Below are positions 55,095 to 64,000 of a DNA stretch of 64,000 nt, piece by piece (the first letter of the stretch is position 1; each line of letters starts with the position of its first letter). Under the pieces are notes generated by a model. It did no database searches and was not told the origin of the DNA. It saw only the letters and a program-made list of their open reading frames with translations. This DNA comes from an uncultured Prevotellaceae bacterium. Lineage in GTDB: Bacteria > Bacteroidota > Bacteroidia > Bacteroidales > Bacteroidaceae. Location: positions 1-64,000 of the forward strand of contig ONDH01000010.1 of the NCBI GenBank assembly GCA_900316505.1, written 5' to 3'. The position numbers and the translations under genes are program-made.

Positions 55095-55912
55095 TGCCCA
55101 CTAAGCGAAAGACAACAAAACGTAAGAAAAAAGGCACACGACGAAACCCACTTCGCCGTGTGCCTTCTTATGTCCTATGGACAGCGCTTGCCATTATCAT
55201 CGTTGCCTACATCGCTTTCTTCTATAAGACCTTCGTGGGTCCCTACTCTTTTCGGTGGAAAGCCCTCTACGGACACGTCACCTACCCTGACGGGAAAGTG
55301 CGTGGTTTGGACATCTCCCACTATCAGGGAGACATCGATTGGAACAAGCTGCGCAATGCACAGATACAAGGCGCACCCGTCTCCTTTGTCTTCGTCAAGG
55401 CTACCGAAGGCACCAACATCTGGGATGAGAACTTCAACCAGAACTTTCACAATGCCAAGAAGAACGACATTGTGCGCGGAGCGTACCACTACTTCAGCCC
55501 CTCCTCCTCAGGCAAGGCACAAGCCAAGCACTTCTGCAAGATGGTGCAGCTCGACGAACACGACCTGCCACCTGTGCTTGACGTGGAGGAACTCGGCAAC
55601 TGCACCCCTTCCCAACTCAGGCATGAGGTGCTGCAATGGATGGATTATGTAGAAAAGCACTATAGCGTCACCCCCATCCTCTACACAGGTTACAAATTCC
55701 GCACCTCCTATCTCAACACCCCCGACTTCGACCACTATCCCTATTGGATAGCCCATTACTACGTTGACACCCTCGAGTATAAAGGTGAATGGGCTTTTTG
55801 GCAACACACCGATGCAGGCAGAGTCGATGGCATCAATGGAGATGTGGACATCAATGTGTTCAAGGGTGACTACCAAGACCTCATGGACCTCACCATTCGA
55901 GAGCAAGACTGA
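55094..55912 (+). CDS. GH25 lysozyme, membrane-anchored
   Basis: 272 residues. A very basic cytoplasmic stub (KRKTTKRKKKGTRR) precedes one membrane helix (about 27-45), so the enzyme is anchored facing the periplasm. The GH25 barrel has GLDISHYQGDIDW, FVFVKATEGTN, RGAYHYFSP and the catalytic acids in PPVLDVEELG. It hydrolyses N-acetylmuramoyl bonds of peptidoglycan. It is translationally coupled to the upstream glycolytic gene, an unexpected partner, and followed by prmA. Confidence 0.92.
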   Translation: MPTKRKTTKRKKKGTRRNPLRRVPSYVLWTALAIIIVAYIAFFYKTFVGPYSFRWKALYGHVTYPDGKVRGLDISHYQGDIDWNKLRNAQIQGAPVSFVFVKATEGTNIWDENFNQNFHNAKKNDIVRGAYHYFSPSSSGKAQAKHFCKMVQLDEHDLPPVLDVEELGNCTPSQLRHEVLQWMDYVEKHYSVTPILYTGYKFRTSYLNTPDFDHYPYWIAHYYVDTLEYKGEWAFWQHTDAGRVDGINGDVDINVFKGDYQDLMDLTIREQD

Positions 55913-55954
55913 CCATCCTCTCATCCCCCACACCTTTCACTCCACCCTTTTCCT

Positions 55955-56755
55955 ATGCTTTACCTCTACGCAGACATTACCATCACCCCCTACTCCGAAG
56001 TCACCTGCGATGTACTCACCGCCCTGCTCGGAGAGGTCGGCTATGATTCCTTCGAAGTGACCGACACGGGTATCAAGGCATACATTCCAGAAGACCAATT
56101 CGATGAAGAAATCCTCAAAAGCACTCTTGCAGACATCTTCATCCCCGATGTGACACTCACCTACACACTCCACACTTTGGAGAACAAAGACTGGAACGCT
56201 GAATGGGAGCAGAACAGTTTTGACCCTATCCTCGAACGTGAATTTGGCATACGGCTCAACCCACGCATGGCATTTGGCTCGGGTTCTCACGAAACCACCT
56301 ACCAAATCACCTCCTTCCTGCTCAAGCAAGATTTCACATCCCAACGTGTGCTCGACATGGGCACTGGCACTGGTGTGCTTGGCATTGCCATGGCGAAGCG
56401 AGGCGCTCAGGAAGTCGTAGCCATCGACATAGATCCCTTCAGTGTGGAGAACGCCCGTGAGAACTTTGCCCTCAACGAAATCGACAACGCATGCGTCTTG
56501 CAAGGCGATGCCACAGCCATTCAGGATGAGTTCCACACCATCGTTGCCAACATCCACAAGAACATCCTCACCAACGATATGCCCACCTACGTGCTGCATC
56601 TTGCACCACAGGGCAAGCTCATCATATCCGGTTTCTTCACCGAAGATGTGCCAGAGATGGAACAAACAGCCCGTCAGAATCACCTCTCTCTCGAACAGAC
56701 CTTCGAACGAAACAATTGGGCTGTCATGGTGCTCCGAAACAGCCAGACCGTCTGA
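55955..56755 (+). CDS. prmA: ribosomal protein L11 methyltransferase
   Basis: 266 residues with the two-domain layout of PrmA. A ferredoxin-like substrate domain (1-110) is followed by MAFGSGSHETT (the AFGTGTHxTT linker), the SAM motif LDMGTGTGVLGIAMAKRGA and VANIHKNIL in place of VANI(L)ANPL. It trimethylates L11. It comes 42 bases after the lysozyme gene. It lies in a stretch with few regulatory features before the aspS promoter. Confidence 0.93.
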   Translation: MLYLYADITITPYSEVTCDVLTALLGEVGYDSFEVTDTGIKAYIPEDQFDEEILKSTLADIFIPDVTLTYTLHTLENKDWNAEWEQNSFDPILEREFGIRLNPRMAFGSGSHETTYQITSFLLKQDFTSQRVLDMGTGTGVLGIAMAKRGAQEVVAIDIDPFSVENARENFALNEIDNACVLQGDATAIQDEFHTIVANIHKNILTNDMPTYVLHLAPQGKLIISGFFTEDVPEMEQTARQNHLSLEQTFERNNWAVMVLRNSQTV

Positions 56756-56863
56756 AGCCATTCGCAAGATGCACTTCAACACGGAAGGCTGGCACGTGTC
56801 GGAATATTTGTCCATTTTGATAGTTTCCGACCCTATCTTGACACATAATTCAAAAAAATGTGC

Positions 56864-56871
56864 TACCTTTG
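56864..56871 (+). promoter_or_regulatory. -7 promoter box TACCTTTG for aspS
   Basis: A TAnnTTTG match about 137 bases before the ATG. The leader holds the dispersed AACTTTCGGAAGT repeat (56893) and a run of TTAACTTC units (56931-56980), an unusually long leader for this genome. Confidence 0.5.
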
Positions 56872-57008
56872 CAAAAAGAAATAACATAACTCAACTTTCG
56901 GAAGTGAAACGGGAAATGATAATGGAAGTAAATTAACTTCACTTTTAACTCCCATTTTAACTTCATTTTTAACTTCAGAAAATTGAATAACATAACATAT
57001 ATATAAAT

Positions 57009-58772
57009 ATGTATAGAACACATACCAATGGGGAGTTGAGACTCTCCGACACAGGCAAGCAAGTGACACTTGCCGGATGGGTACAGCGCACAAGAAAGAT
57101 GGGTGCGCTGACTTTTGTTGATTTGCGTGACCGCTACGGCATCACACAGTTGGTGTTTAATGAGGAGACGAACGCTCCGTTGTGTGAACGTGCCAACAAG
57201 TTGGGACGTGAGTTTGTGATTCAGGTGCAGGGAACGGTTGCTGAACGATACAGCAAGAACAAGAACATCCCTACAGGTGACATTGAAATTGAGGTGAGCG
57301 AGTTGACAGTGCTGAATGAATCTGTCACTCCTCCTTTCACGATTGAGGACAACTCTGATGGTGGCGATGACCTTCGCATGAAATACCGCTATCTCGACTT
57401 GCGTCGCAATGCTGTGCGCAAGAATTTGGAACTGCGCCACAAGTTCTGCATCGCTGTGCGCAACTATCTCAGCAACCTCGGTTTCCTCGAAGTGGAAACG
57501 CCTATGCTGATTGGTTCCACTCCTGAAGGAGCACGTGACTTCATCGTGCCTTCACGCATGAACCCCGGACAGTTCTATGCCCTGCCCCAGTCGCCTCAGA
57601 CCTTGAAGCAGCTTCTCATGGTGGCAGGTTTCGACCGCTACTTCCAGATTGTGAAATGCTTCCGTGACGAAGACCTTCGTGCCGACCGTCAGCCAGAATT
57701 CACACAGATTGACTGCGAAATGTCCTTCGTCACTCAGGAAGACATCATTCAGACCTTCGAAGGCATGGCAAAGCACTTGTTCAAGGAATTGCGTGGTGTG
57801 GAGATTGAAGGTGATTTCCTCCGCTTGCCTTGGATAGAATGTATGAAGCGTTTCGGTTCCGACAAGCCCGACATGCGTTTCGGCATGGAGTTTGTAGAGC
57901 TGGATGACGTGCTGAAGAAAGGCACCTTTGCCGTGTTCGACGATGCAGCGTACATTGGTGGCATCTGTGCACCCGGCTGTGCATCCTACACCAGAAAGGA
58001 CATTGACAAGCTGACCGAATGGGTGAAGCGTCCACAGATTGGAGCGAAAGGCATGGTGTATGCCCGTGTGCAGGAAGACGGCAGCGTGAAGTCTTCTGTC
58101 GATAAGTTCTACACACAGGAAGATTTGCAGGCATTGAAGGAGAAGATGGGTGCTAATCCTGGCGACCTCATCCTCATCCTCTCAGGTGCCGATGCCATGA
58201 AGACACGCAAGCAGCTGTGCGAACTGCGTCTTGAGATGGGCGAACGCCTTGGTTTGAGAGACAAGAACAAGTTTGCCCTCCTGTGGGTAACTGAATTCCC
58301 CATGTTCGAGTGGAGCGATGAAGAGCAGCGTCTGATGGCGATGCACCATCCGTTCACACACCCCATGGACGAAGACATCCACCTTCTCGACACCGACCCT
58401 GCCGCTGTTCGTGCCGATGCCTACGACATGGTGTGCAACGGCATCGAAGTGGGTGGCGGTTCCATCCGTATCCACGACCCGAAACTGCAAGCAAAGATGT
58501 TCGAGATATTGGGCTTCACTCCCGAGAAGGCAGAGGAACAGTTTGGCTTCCTCATGAATGCCTTCAAGTACGGCGCACCTCCGCATGGTGGTCTTGCATA
58601 CGGACTGGACCGTTGGGTGAGCATCTTCGCAGGGCTTGATTCCATCCGCGACTGCATCGCATTCCCGAAGAACAACAGCGGACGCGATGTGATGCTCGAT
58701 GCACCATCGTTCGTTGACCAGAAACAACTGGATGAGGATTTCATTGCACTCAATCTGCCTGTTGAAAAGTGA
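57009..58772 (+). CDS. aspS: aspartyl-tRNA synthetase
   Basis: 587 residues of the bacterial class IIb type. An OB-fold anticodon domain (1-110, [21 protein letters not shown]) precedes the class II core: motif 2 region [39 protein letters not shown] split by the ATP site, and motif 3 [13 protein letters not shown]. The bacterial GAD insertion occupies about 290-410. It charges tRNA-Asp. A 24-base AT-rich stretch separates its likely leader repeat from the ATG. Confidence 0.96.
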   Translation: MYRTHTNGELRLSDTGKQVTLAGWVQRTRKMGALTFVDLRDRYGITQLVFNEETNAPLCERANKLGREFVIQVQGTVAERYSKNKNIPTGDIEIEVSELTVLNESVTPPFTIEDNSDGGDDLRMKYRYLDLRRNAVRKNLELRHKFCIAVRNYLSNLGFLEVETPMLIGSTPEGARDFIVPSRMNPGQFYALPQSPQTLKQLLMVAGFDRYFQIVKCFRDEDLRADRQPEFTQIDCEMSFVTQEDIIQTFEGMAKHLFKELRGVEIEGDFLRLPWIECMKRFGSDKPDMRFGMEFVELDDVLKKGTFAVFDDAAYIGGICAPGCASYTRKDIDKLTEWVKRPQIGAKGMVYARVQEDGSVKSSVDKFYTQEDLQALKEKMGANPGDLILILSGADAMKTRKQLCELRLEMGERLGLRDKNKFALLWVTEFPMFEWSDEEQRLMAMHHPFTHPMDEDIHLLDTDPAAVRADAYDMVCNGIEVGGGSIRIHDPKLQAKMFEILGFTPEKAEEQFGFLMNAFKYGAPPHGGLAYGLDRWVSIFAGLDSIRDCIAFPKNNSGRDVMLDAPSFVDQKQLDEDFIALNLPVEK

Positions 58773-58815
58773 GAGATGAACAGCGAGAGGTAAGAGTTGA
58801 GAGGAAAGGAATCCG

Positions 58816-59661
58816 ATGAATTTGACATTTTTCAGTTTTGGAAGTGGCAGTTGTGGCAACTGCTACTATCTTGCGACAGATACTGATGCCATTCTCATTG
58901 ACTGTGGCATAGGCATTCGTCGTATCAAAAAGAACATGCTGGAATACGGCTTGAAGATTGGCAAGGTGAAGGGCATGATTATCACCCACGACCATGCCGA
59001 TCACATCAAGTCTGCCGGAAAACTCAGCAAGGAATATGCCATCCCCGTCTATACCACGCCACTCATCCACGACGGGATGGACAGAAACTGGCAAAGCTCC
59101 GTGAAGATACCTGTGGAGAATCGCCACCACATCGACAAGGAAGAACCCTTCGAGATTGGCAGTTTCCGCATCACCGCATTCTCCCTTCCCCACGACGCTT
59201 CAGAAAATGTGGGCTATTACATTGAAGTGGGCGACTACCGCTTCACCGTCATGACCGATGTGGGTGACGTGACAGAAAATGTGCGCAACTACATCCAGAA
59301 AAGCACCCACCTCATCCTCGAAGCCAACTACGACGAGGAGATGCTGCAGCAGGGGCGCTATCCCGAGATTCTGAAGGAGCGCATTGTCAGCGGACATGGA
59401 CACCTGTCCAACAAGAAGTCAGCCATTGCCCTTGCCGAGAACTTCCACGAACACCTCAAACACGTATGGCTCTGCCATTTGAGCGAAGAGAACAATCACC
59501 CCGAACTGGCAAGAAAGACCGTGGAAACCACCCTGCGCAGCTATGGCATCATAGCCGGAGTGGATTTCTCCCTTGAAGTGTTGCGGCGCAAGATTCCAAC
59601 GGGTCCTTTCCAACTCGGAGAAATGGCAAACTGCCAATTCAGCCTTCCTTTTGAGGGCTAA
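58816..59661 (+). CDS. MBL-fold hydrolase, YycJ/WalJ-like
   Basis: 281 residues. It starts with FSFGSGSCGNCYYLATD and carries the metal-binding ITHDHADHIKSAG, SLPHDASENVGYYIE and DVGDVTENV. Later NYDEEMLQQGRYPE and SGHGHLSNKKSA match the exonuclease-like YycJ group of the metallo-beta-lactamase superfamily. Proteins of this group are reported as nucleases or of unknown role. It follows aspS by 43 bases and ends about 50 bases before the next promoter. Confidence 0.88.
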   Translation: MNLTFFSFGSGSCGNCYYLATDTDAILIDCGIGIRRIKKNMLEYGLKIGKVKGMIITHDHADHIKSAGKLSKEYAIPVYTTPLIHDGMDRNWQSSVKIPVENRHHIDKEEPFEIGSFRITAFSLPHDASENVGYYIEVGDYRFTVMTDVGDVTENVRNYIQKSTHLILEANYDEEMLQQGRYPEILKERIVSGHGHLSNKKSAIALAENFHEHLKHVWLCHLSEENNHPELARKTVETTLRSYGIIAGVDFSLEVLRRKIPTGPFQLGEMANCQFSLPFEG

Positions 59662-59709
59662 TTTTCATAATTAAACAAAAAAAACGACCTTTTTCCCAAT
59701 AAAAAGTCG

Positions 59710-59717
59710 TACCTTTG
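59710..59717 (+). promoter_or_regulatory. -7 promoter box TACCTTTG for the GT5 gene
   Basis: A TAnnTTTG match about 38 bases before the ATG. Confidence 0.6.
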
Positions 59718-59754
59718 CATAACTTTCCGTATATAACGGAAAGCAAAATTTAAC

Positions 59755-60579
59755 ATGGAAGCAAAGAAAGTACTATTCATCACAACAGAAATCGAGCCTT
59801 TTGTGTCAGAGAACGCATGTTCGGTGAAAGGGCACATCCTGCCCCAATCCATTCAGGAGCTCGGCTACGAGATCAGAACATTCTCCCCTAAGTGGGGCGG
59901 AATCAATGAGCGTCGCAACCAGTTGCATGAAGTCATTCGTCTGTCTGGCATGAACCTCATCATTGACGACACAGACCACCCGCTCATCATTAAAGTTGCT
60001 ACACTGACGTCCGCGAAGATGCAAGTCTATTTCATCGACAACGACGACTACTTCATGAAGCGTGGCATCCTCACCGACAAGGAGGGCAAGGAATATGCCG
60101 ACAACGGAGAGCGCGCCATCTTCTATGCACGTGGTGTGCTGGAAACCGTCAAGAAGCTCGGTTGGCGTCCCGACATCATCCACTGCTACGGATGGGCTGC
60201 TGCACTGGCACCTTTCTACATCAAGCAGGCATACAACGATGAGCCTTCTTTCCGCGATGCCAAGGTGGTGATGGAAGTATCTCCCAAGGAATTCCAGAGA
60301 GACCTCGGTGCTGACAGCGCCAAGTTCGTTGAATACAAAGACGCACACTATGCCGACATTGCCGACATCTGTGGTGAAGCCTACGGACACACCGAACTGG
60401 AAAAGATTGGTGTCAAGTTTGCCGACGGCGTCATTATCGAAAACAAAGACGTTGACCCCTCCATCATCGACTACGCCAAGTCGCTCGGTCTTCCCGTGCT
60501 TGACCCCGTCGAAGGTGACTCCTTCCGTGAGGCATACAGTGCTTTCTATCAGCAAATTGCAGAAGCGTCAAACAACTGA
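59755..60579 (+). CDS. glycogen/starch synthase N-terminal (GT5) domain protein
   Basis: 274 residues, roughly half of a normal glycogen synthase (about 480). It starts KKVLFITTEIEPFVSENACS, with SPKWGGINERRN and RPDIIHCYGWAAALAPFYIK of the GT5 Rossmann domain. The C-terminal GT1-like nucleotide-binding half with its E-x7-E motif is absent; the gene ends normally with a stop. The standard sugar-donor site is therefore incomplete, and activity is doubtful without a partner. It is followed 15 bases later by the DUF4270 lipoprotein. The pairing recurs in Bacteroidota. Confidence 0.85.
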   Translation: MEAKKVLFITTEIEPFVSENACSVKGHILPQSIQELGYEIRTFSPKWGGINERRNQLHEVIRLSGMNLIIDDTDHPLIIKVATLTSAKMQVYFIDNDDYFMKRGILTDKEGKEYADNGERAIFYARGVLETVKKLGWRPDIIHCYGWAAALAPFYIKQAYNDEPSFRDAKVVMEVSPKEFQRDLGADSAKFVEYKDAHYADIADICGEAYGHTELEKIGVKFADGVIIENKDVDPSIIDYAKSLGLPVLDPVEGDSFREAYSAFYQQIAEASNN

Positions 60580-60594
60580 TTTCAACAGAATTTC

Positions 60595-61971
60595 ATGTTC
60601 AAACACACACATATCCTTGCTTGGGTCACAGCACTGCTCCTTTTGGCAGCATGTGATGAAGACACCGCCACGCTCGGTGTGGACATGATGCCCAAGACAG
60701 ACCTCGTCACCAAGAACTATCAGGTCTATGACGTCACCACTGAATCCTATCCCGTAGGTGATGCCGTGCTGGCACGCACCAACATGTCATATCTGGGACG
60801 ATTCACCGATTCAGAGACCAACACGACTGTCAAGAGCGATTTCCTCGCACAGTTCCACATCGACGAGGGCTTCACCGTCCAGCAATCAGTGAAGAACGAC
60901 TCCTGCACACGCTGCGACCTCCGACTCTTCATCGATGACTACGTAGGCGACTCCCTTCAGAACTTCCGGCTCAGCGTCTATGAGCTGAACCAGCCGCTCG
61001 ACCCCAATGCCGACTACTACACCAACATCGACCCAGAGAAATACTACGACAAGAATTCCGAGCCCATTGCCACCAAGTGGTTCACCATCAGTGACCGCAC
61101 CATCAAGGACGATGAGCGTTGGGCAGCCACCTACAAGAACAACATCCTTGTCAGTCTGCCCACAGCACTTGGCTCACGCATTATCCGTGATTTCAAGGCT
61201 CATCCCGAGTATTTCAAAAACACGTCTGCATGGCAGAAGAGTGGCACCCCCTTCAGCAAAGGACTCTACTTCAAGCTCGAATACGGTGATGGAGCCATGG
61301 CATACATCAATCTCGTGCAGCTCAACATCTTCTACCGCTACCACGACGATTACATCCGTCGCGACACCATCGGCATGGCATCCTTTGCCTCCACCGATGC
61401 AGTCGTACAGGCAACCCGTTTCGAGAACTCCAACCTCGACAAGCTCCTTGCCGACAAGAACTCCACCTATCTGAAGAGTCCTGCAGGCATCTTCACGCTT
61501 GCCACCATTCCGGCTGATCAAATCAACGTGCAAGATACCATCAACTCAGCCAAGCTCACCTTCACGCGCTACAACGACGTGGTGGACAGCCCCTTCAAGC
61601 TCAACATCCCCAGCACCGTCCTTTTGGTGCGTCTTGACGACTACCTCAACGGATTCTTCGAGAACTATCAGGTGAACGACAGCAAGGAGTCCTATCTTGC
61701 CTCCTTCAACAAGAGCACCAACACCTACCAGTTTAGCAACATAGCCCGTCTCATCACACGCATGGCAAAAGAGAAGAAAGAAGGCAAAGCCACTGCCAAC
61801 TGGAACAAGGTGCTCCTCATTCCTGTCCAACCCACCAAAGACTCCTCAGGCAACATCGTCAAGCTCAACCACGACTTCAGCATGAGCAGTGCCCGACTGG
61901 TTGGAGGAAAAACAGACAAGATAAAACTGGAAGTGATCTACACAAACTTCAAATCACAAAAAAGAGAATGA
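60595..61971 (+). CDS. DUF4270 lipoprotein
   Basis: 458 residues with lipobox LLAAC (Cys20). The mature start DEDTATLGVDMMPKTDLVT and MSYLGRFTDSETNTTVKSDF belong to DUF4270. The remainder is beta-rich, suggesting a jelly-roll or propeller-like surface protein. Function is unknown. It is coupled to the GT5 gene by a 15-base gap. The terminator at 61961 overlaps the stop codon. Confidence 0.85.
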   Translation: MFKHTHILAWVTALLLLAACDEDTATLGVDMMPKTDLVTKNYQVYDVTTESYPVGDAVLARTNMSYLGRFTDSETNTTVKSDFLAQFHIDEGFTVQQSVKNDSCTRCDLRLFIDDYVGDSLQNFRLSVYELNQPLDPNADYYTNIDPEKYYDKNSEPIATKWFTISDRTIKDDERWAATYKNNILVSLPTALGSRIIRDFKAHPEYFKNTSAWQKSGTPFSKGLYFKLEYGDGAMAYINLVQLNIFYRYHDDYIRRDTIGMASFASTDAVVQATRFENSNLDKLLADKNSTYLKSPAGIFTLATIPADQINVQDTINSAKLTFTRYNDVVDSPFKLNIPSTVLLVRLDDYLNGFFENYQVNDSKESYLASFNKSTNTYQFSNIARLITRMAKEKKEGKATANWNKVLLIPVQPTKDSSGNIVKLNHDFSMSSARLVGGKTDKIKLEVIYTNFKSQKRE

Positions 61972-61994
61972 GGACATCCCCATTCTCTTTTTCA
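61961..61994 (+). terminator. terminator after the DUF4270 gene
   Basis: A 10-bp stem AAAGAGAATG/CATTCTCTTT around AGGACATCCC, followed by TTCATTT. It overlaps the gene's TGA. Confidence 0.85.
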
Positions 61995-62038
61995 TTTCTT
62001 AATTCTTAACTCTTAATTACTCAACTGTCAACTGTCAA

Positions 62039-62617
62039 CTATCTAAGCTTTTCCACCAGCGGCAGCACCACCTTCTTAATCACCTTTTCCGTCAGTTGGT
62101 GTTCGCCGTCGAAACGGATAACATGGTCAGCCAGGTAGTTCTTCTTGAAGAGCGCCTCAGCATTAGTCACCGTGGTGTCGTGCAGTCCCACCAGACACCA
62201 GCACAGCTGTTTCTCCTCCTCCGTAATGTCCTTGAATTGCTGACGTTCCATCTGGTTGAAATGCTGGATGATGTCACGAGTGATGCGGAACGTCTTCGCA
62301 CCATCATACCTGCCATTGAAGAAATGATACTCACCCGTCTTCAGCACCTTCGAATTGGTGGACATCGTGAAAGCAGGATTCACCAGAATACGCTTGAAGC
62401 CCCTCATCTGCTGGGCATACATACCTCCCATGCTCGTACCCACAATCATGTCGGGCTGTTCCTTCTCACACAATTCCTTCAGATACGGCAGCGCCTCCGC
62501 TGGGTCAACAGGAATATCAGGAGCCACCACCTCATCATTCGGCAGTTCCCTTCTCAAAGTCTCAACGGTTCCACTTGCATGCGAGGAACCAAAACCATGA
62601 AAATAAATCAGTTTCAT
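62039..62617 (-). CDS. YqiA/UPF0227-like alpha/beta-hydrolase
   Basis: 192 residues from MKLIYFHGFGSSHASGT; an earlier ATG 13 codons upstream has no family support. The nucleophile is in IVGTSMGGMYAQQM, and a histidine in RFDGEHQLTEK. Related YqiA-type proteins are small esterases of unclear substrate. The TAG stop touches a TTGACAGTTGACAG array. No promoter box was identified in the repeat-rich spacer upstream. Confidence 0.82.
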   Translation of the reverse strand: MKLIYFHGFGSSHASGTVETLRRELPNDEVVAPDIPVDPAEALPYLKELCEKEQPDMIVGTSMGGMYAQQMRGFKRILVNPAFTMSTNSKVLKTGEYHFFNGRYDGAKTFRITRDIIQHFNQMERQQFKDITEEEKQLCWCLVGLHDTTVTNAEALFKKNYLADHVIRFDGEHQLTEKVIKKVVLPLVEKLR

Positions 62618-63164
62618 ATAATAATTAATTAAAGTTTCGGAAGTAAACAAAAGCACTCGTAAATCCTCAAACCACGGATTCAGCTGATTCAGCGGATTTA
62701 TACGATATATGGATTATCTTGTTTGGATTTATATTTGTTTGATTTGAAACGATTTGTTCGATTTCTGCCCGCAGGGCATTCCCCTCTCACGCCGCAAAGG
62801 CGTGCTTCCTGCTCCATCAGCCATCCGTGTGACCATCTTTATCATTTTTCATTTGTCATTTAGCGAAGCGCAAGAGCCGCCGAGGCTCTCCCAATTCGTT
62901 CAATTCGTATAATTGGCTACGCCGAGCTGAAGGTTCGTAGTCAAAAAAAATCCGTTTAATCGGCTAAATCCGTGGTTAAAAAAATATCTCCGTTCTCATC
63001 CGTTCAATCCGTTCAATCGTTCCGCAGGAACTTGTTTTTTATAAAGACATACCCCTTCGGGATGATTTACCAGATTCAGATTTATAGGATTTTGTAAGTG
63101 TTCCAACACTATTTTCCATGTTTCCTTCGGCGGCTTGCCGCAATAAACTGTCAATTGTCAACTG
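62618..63164. other. 547-bp spacer with repeat fragments
   Basis: No gene was found. It holds the AAAGTTTCGGAAGTAAAC element (62631), the ATTGGCTACGCCGAGCTGAAGG element (62920) also seen at 413, GATTCAG/CCGTTCAATC repeats, GCCGCAAAGGCG, and a short heptamer array (63147-63177) that reaches the stop of the ABC ATPase gene. Confidence 0.6.
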
Positions 63165-64000
63165 TCAATTGTCAACTTTCTTCAAGTAAATCTCGTGGTC
63201 AATGTTCTTCGGATACTCCTCCCGATAGTGCGTCACCATCAGCAGAGTCTTGTGCTTCCGTTGACAGAACACCTCGATGATGTCCTTCACCAACCGTCGG
63301 TTCTTCAAGTCAAGCCCATGCAGCGGTTCATCAAGAATCAGCAGCGCAGGGTCTTTCACAAACGCCCTTGCCAACAGCACCAGACGTTGTTCACCACTGC
63401 TCAAATGCAGGAACGTCGTGTCAGCATACCGCTTGATGCCGAAGATGTCCATCCAGAACTCGCACATCGCCCTCTGTTCTGGTTTCGGCTTTTTATACAA
63501 GCCCGACACATCGCTCAATCCGCTCGCCACAATGTCGATGGCAGGTACATCCTTCATATAGGCACGGTGCATCTCAGGAGAAATGTAACCGATATGCCGC
63601 TTGATGTCCCAAATGCTCTCACCCTTGCCACGCTGATGACCAAACAGCACGATGTCATTCGCGTAACTCTGCGGATTATCCGCACACACAATGCTCAGCA
63701 ACGTCGATTTGCCAGCCCCGTTCTCACCATTCAGCGCCCAATGCTCACCCTCCTTCACCATCAGGTTCAAATCCTTCAAGATGGTGCGCTCCCCATAGCG
63801 GATATTCACATGACGAAACTCGATGACAGTTGAATTAGGAACCTTTAGCTCCTCACTCCTCACTCCTAACTCGAGTATCGCCTTCTCCTTCTCCTCGCTC
63901 AGCATTCGTGCCGGCACAGACTCCCTGCTCTCCAGATAAGCCTGCAGCGTCATCTTCTGTCCCACCTTCAAATCCTTCACTGACACCACATGCGTGATGA
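63165..64000 (-). CDS. ABC ATPase, C-terminal half (ModF-like, partial)
   Basis: The frame is open to the window edge on the minus strand, so the N-terminal part is missing; the GTG at 63989 is not a convincing start. The visible ATPase has Walker A in NGENGAGKSTLL, the Q-loop region YISPEMHRAY, the signature HLSSGEQRL and Walker B in ALLILDEPLHGLD, then a switch histidine (VTHYREE). The layout suits a two-domain ModF/PhrA-like ATPase; no membrane gene is visible. A short linker near residues 39-53 (ELGVRSEELKVPNSTV) is encoded by a repeat-like CTCCTCA tract. The last residues KKVDN and the stop are supplied by a heptamer array. Confidence 0.78.
   Translation of the reverse strand, partial: ITHVVSVKDLKVGQKMTLQAYLESRESVPARMLSEEKEKAILELGVRSEELKVPNSTVIEFRHVNIRYGERTILKDLNLMVKEGEHWALNGENGAGKSTLLSIVCADNPQSYANDIVLFGHQRGKGESIWDIKRHIGYISPEMHRAYMKDVPAIDIVASGLSDVSGLYKKPKPEQRAMCEFWMDIFGIKRYADTTFLHLSSGEQRLVLLARAFVKDPALLILDEPLHGLDLKNRRLVKDIIEVFCQRKHKTLLMVTHYREEYPKNIDHEIYLKKVDN
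63832..63875 (-). repeat. in-frame repeat tract in the ABC ATPase linker
   Basis: On the plus strand the tract reads CTCCTCACTCCTCACTCCTAACTCGAG with GAGCTAAAGGTTCC on the coding side, the same phrase found in the spacer at 426-440. It encodes about 15 linker residues before the conserved strand IEFRHVNIRYG. Confidence 0.65.

Noticed and set aside
55937..56887. Long open frame antisense to prmA
   Set aside because: prmA motifs lie on the plus strand; the antisense frame has none.

Overview
The window is a stretch of Bacteroidales chromosome, most like Prevotella and relatives. The reasons are: TAnnTTTG -7 promoter boxes before many transcription units, almost no Shine-Dalgarno sites, many Bacteroidota families (C10 protease, DUF4105, DUF4270, DUF4494, DUF4890, DUF6057, GGGtGRT protein, PPi-dependent phosphofructokinase), and secreted plant-polysaccharide enzymes. 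Short repeats are abundant. They form heptamer arrays (TTGACAR / AACTCTC type), a 90-bp REP-like element, and palindromic inserts.

Layout. 1-3.7 kb: tail of a GH2 beta-galactosidase, a C10 cysteine protease, a PHP-domain hydrolase and repeat-rich spacers. 3.8 kb: tRNA-Val(CAC) with a terminator. 4.1-19.8 kb: a cobalamin locus. It holds a split cbiA; a B12-riboswitch operon with two TonB receptors around a lipoprotein CbiK chelatase; a biosynthetic operon of four fusion genes (cobJ-cobH, cbiE-cbiT, cbiG-cbiF, cbiJ-cbiD); and convergent btuF-btuC. 20-22 kb: twin DUF4890 proteins and a lipoprotein. 22.1-23.8 kb: the GGGtGRT / NifU-like pair. 24-29 kb: two DUF6057 membrane proteins around a CXXCH-containing beta-propeller lipoprotein. 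29.3-34.6 kb: S9 peptidase, MATE exporter, truA and an EamA transporter. 34.8-36.6 kb: DUF4494-yggS-crp operon. 36.8-41.5 kb: hemicellulose cluster of two GH43 proteins and an esterase. 42-48.3 kb: DUF4105, a phosphatase-like protein and secA. 48.6-48.9 kb: consecutive short tandem arrays, three of them with 11-bp period. 49-55.1 kb: CE15 esterase and LacI regulator, divergent from kdgK-eda-pfp. 55.1-62.6 kb: GH25 lysozyme, prmA, aspS, an MBL hydrolase, a GT5 domain, DUF4270 and a YqiA esterase. 63.2-64 kb: an ABC ATPase cut by the window edge.

How the parts fit. The cobalamin locus couples B12/tetrapyrrole capture at the outer membrane to the anaerobic corrin pathway, but lacks cbiL, cbiB, cbiP, the lower-ligand genes and btuD. 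The 48.9-55 kb region reads as uronate use: glucuronoyl ester cleavage, then KDG kinase, KDPG aldolase and glycolysis.

The most unusual signal is the behaviour of the repeats. Short repeats sit in frame inside several corrin genes and the ABC ATPase. The same heptamer family also caps the 3' ends of at least five genes in one orientation, supplying or touching their stop codons. Inside genes it lies in the opposite, stop-free orientation. Other leads are the DUF6057/CXXCH trio, the split cbiA with a possible frameshift site, and the 11-bp arrays.
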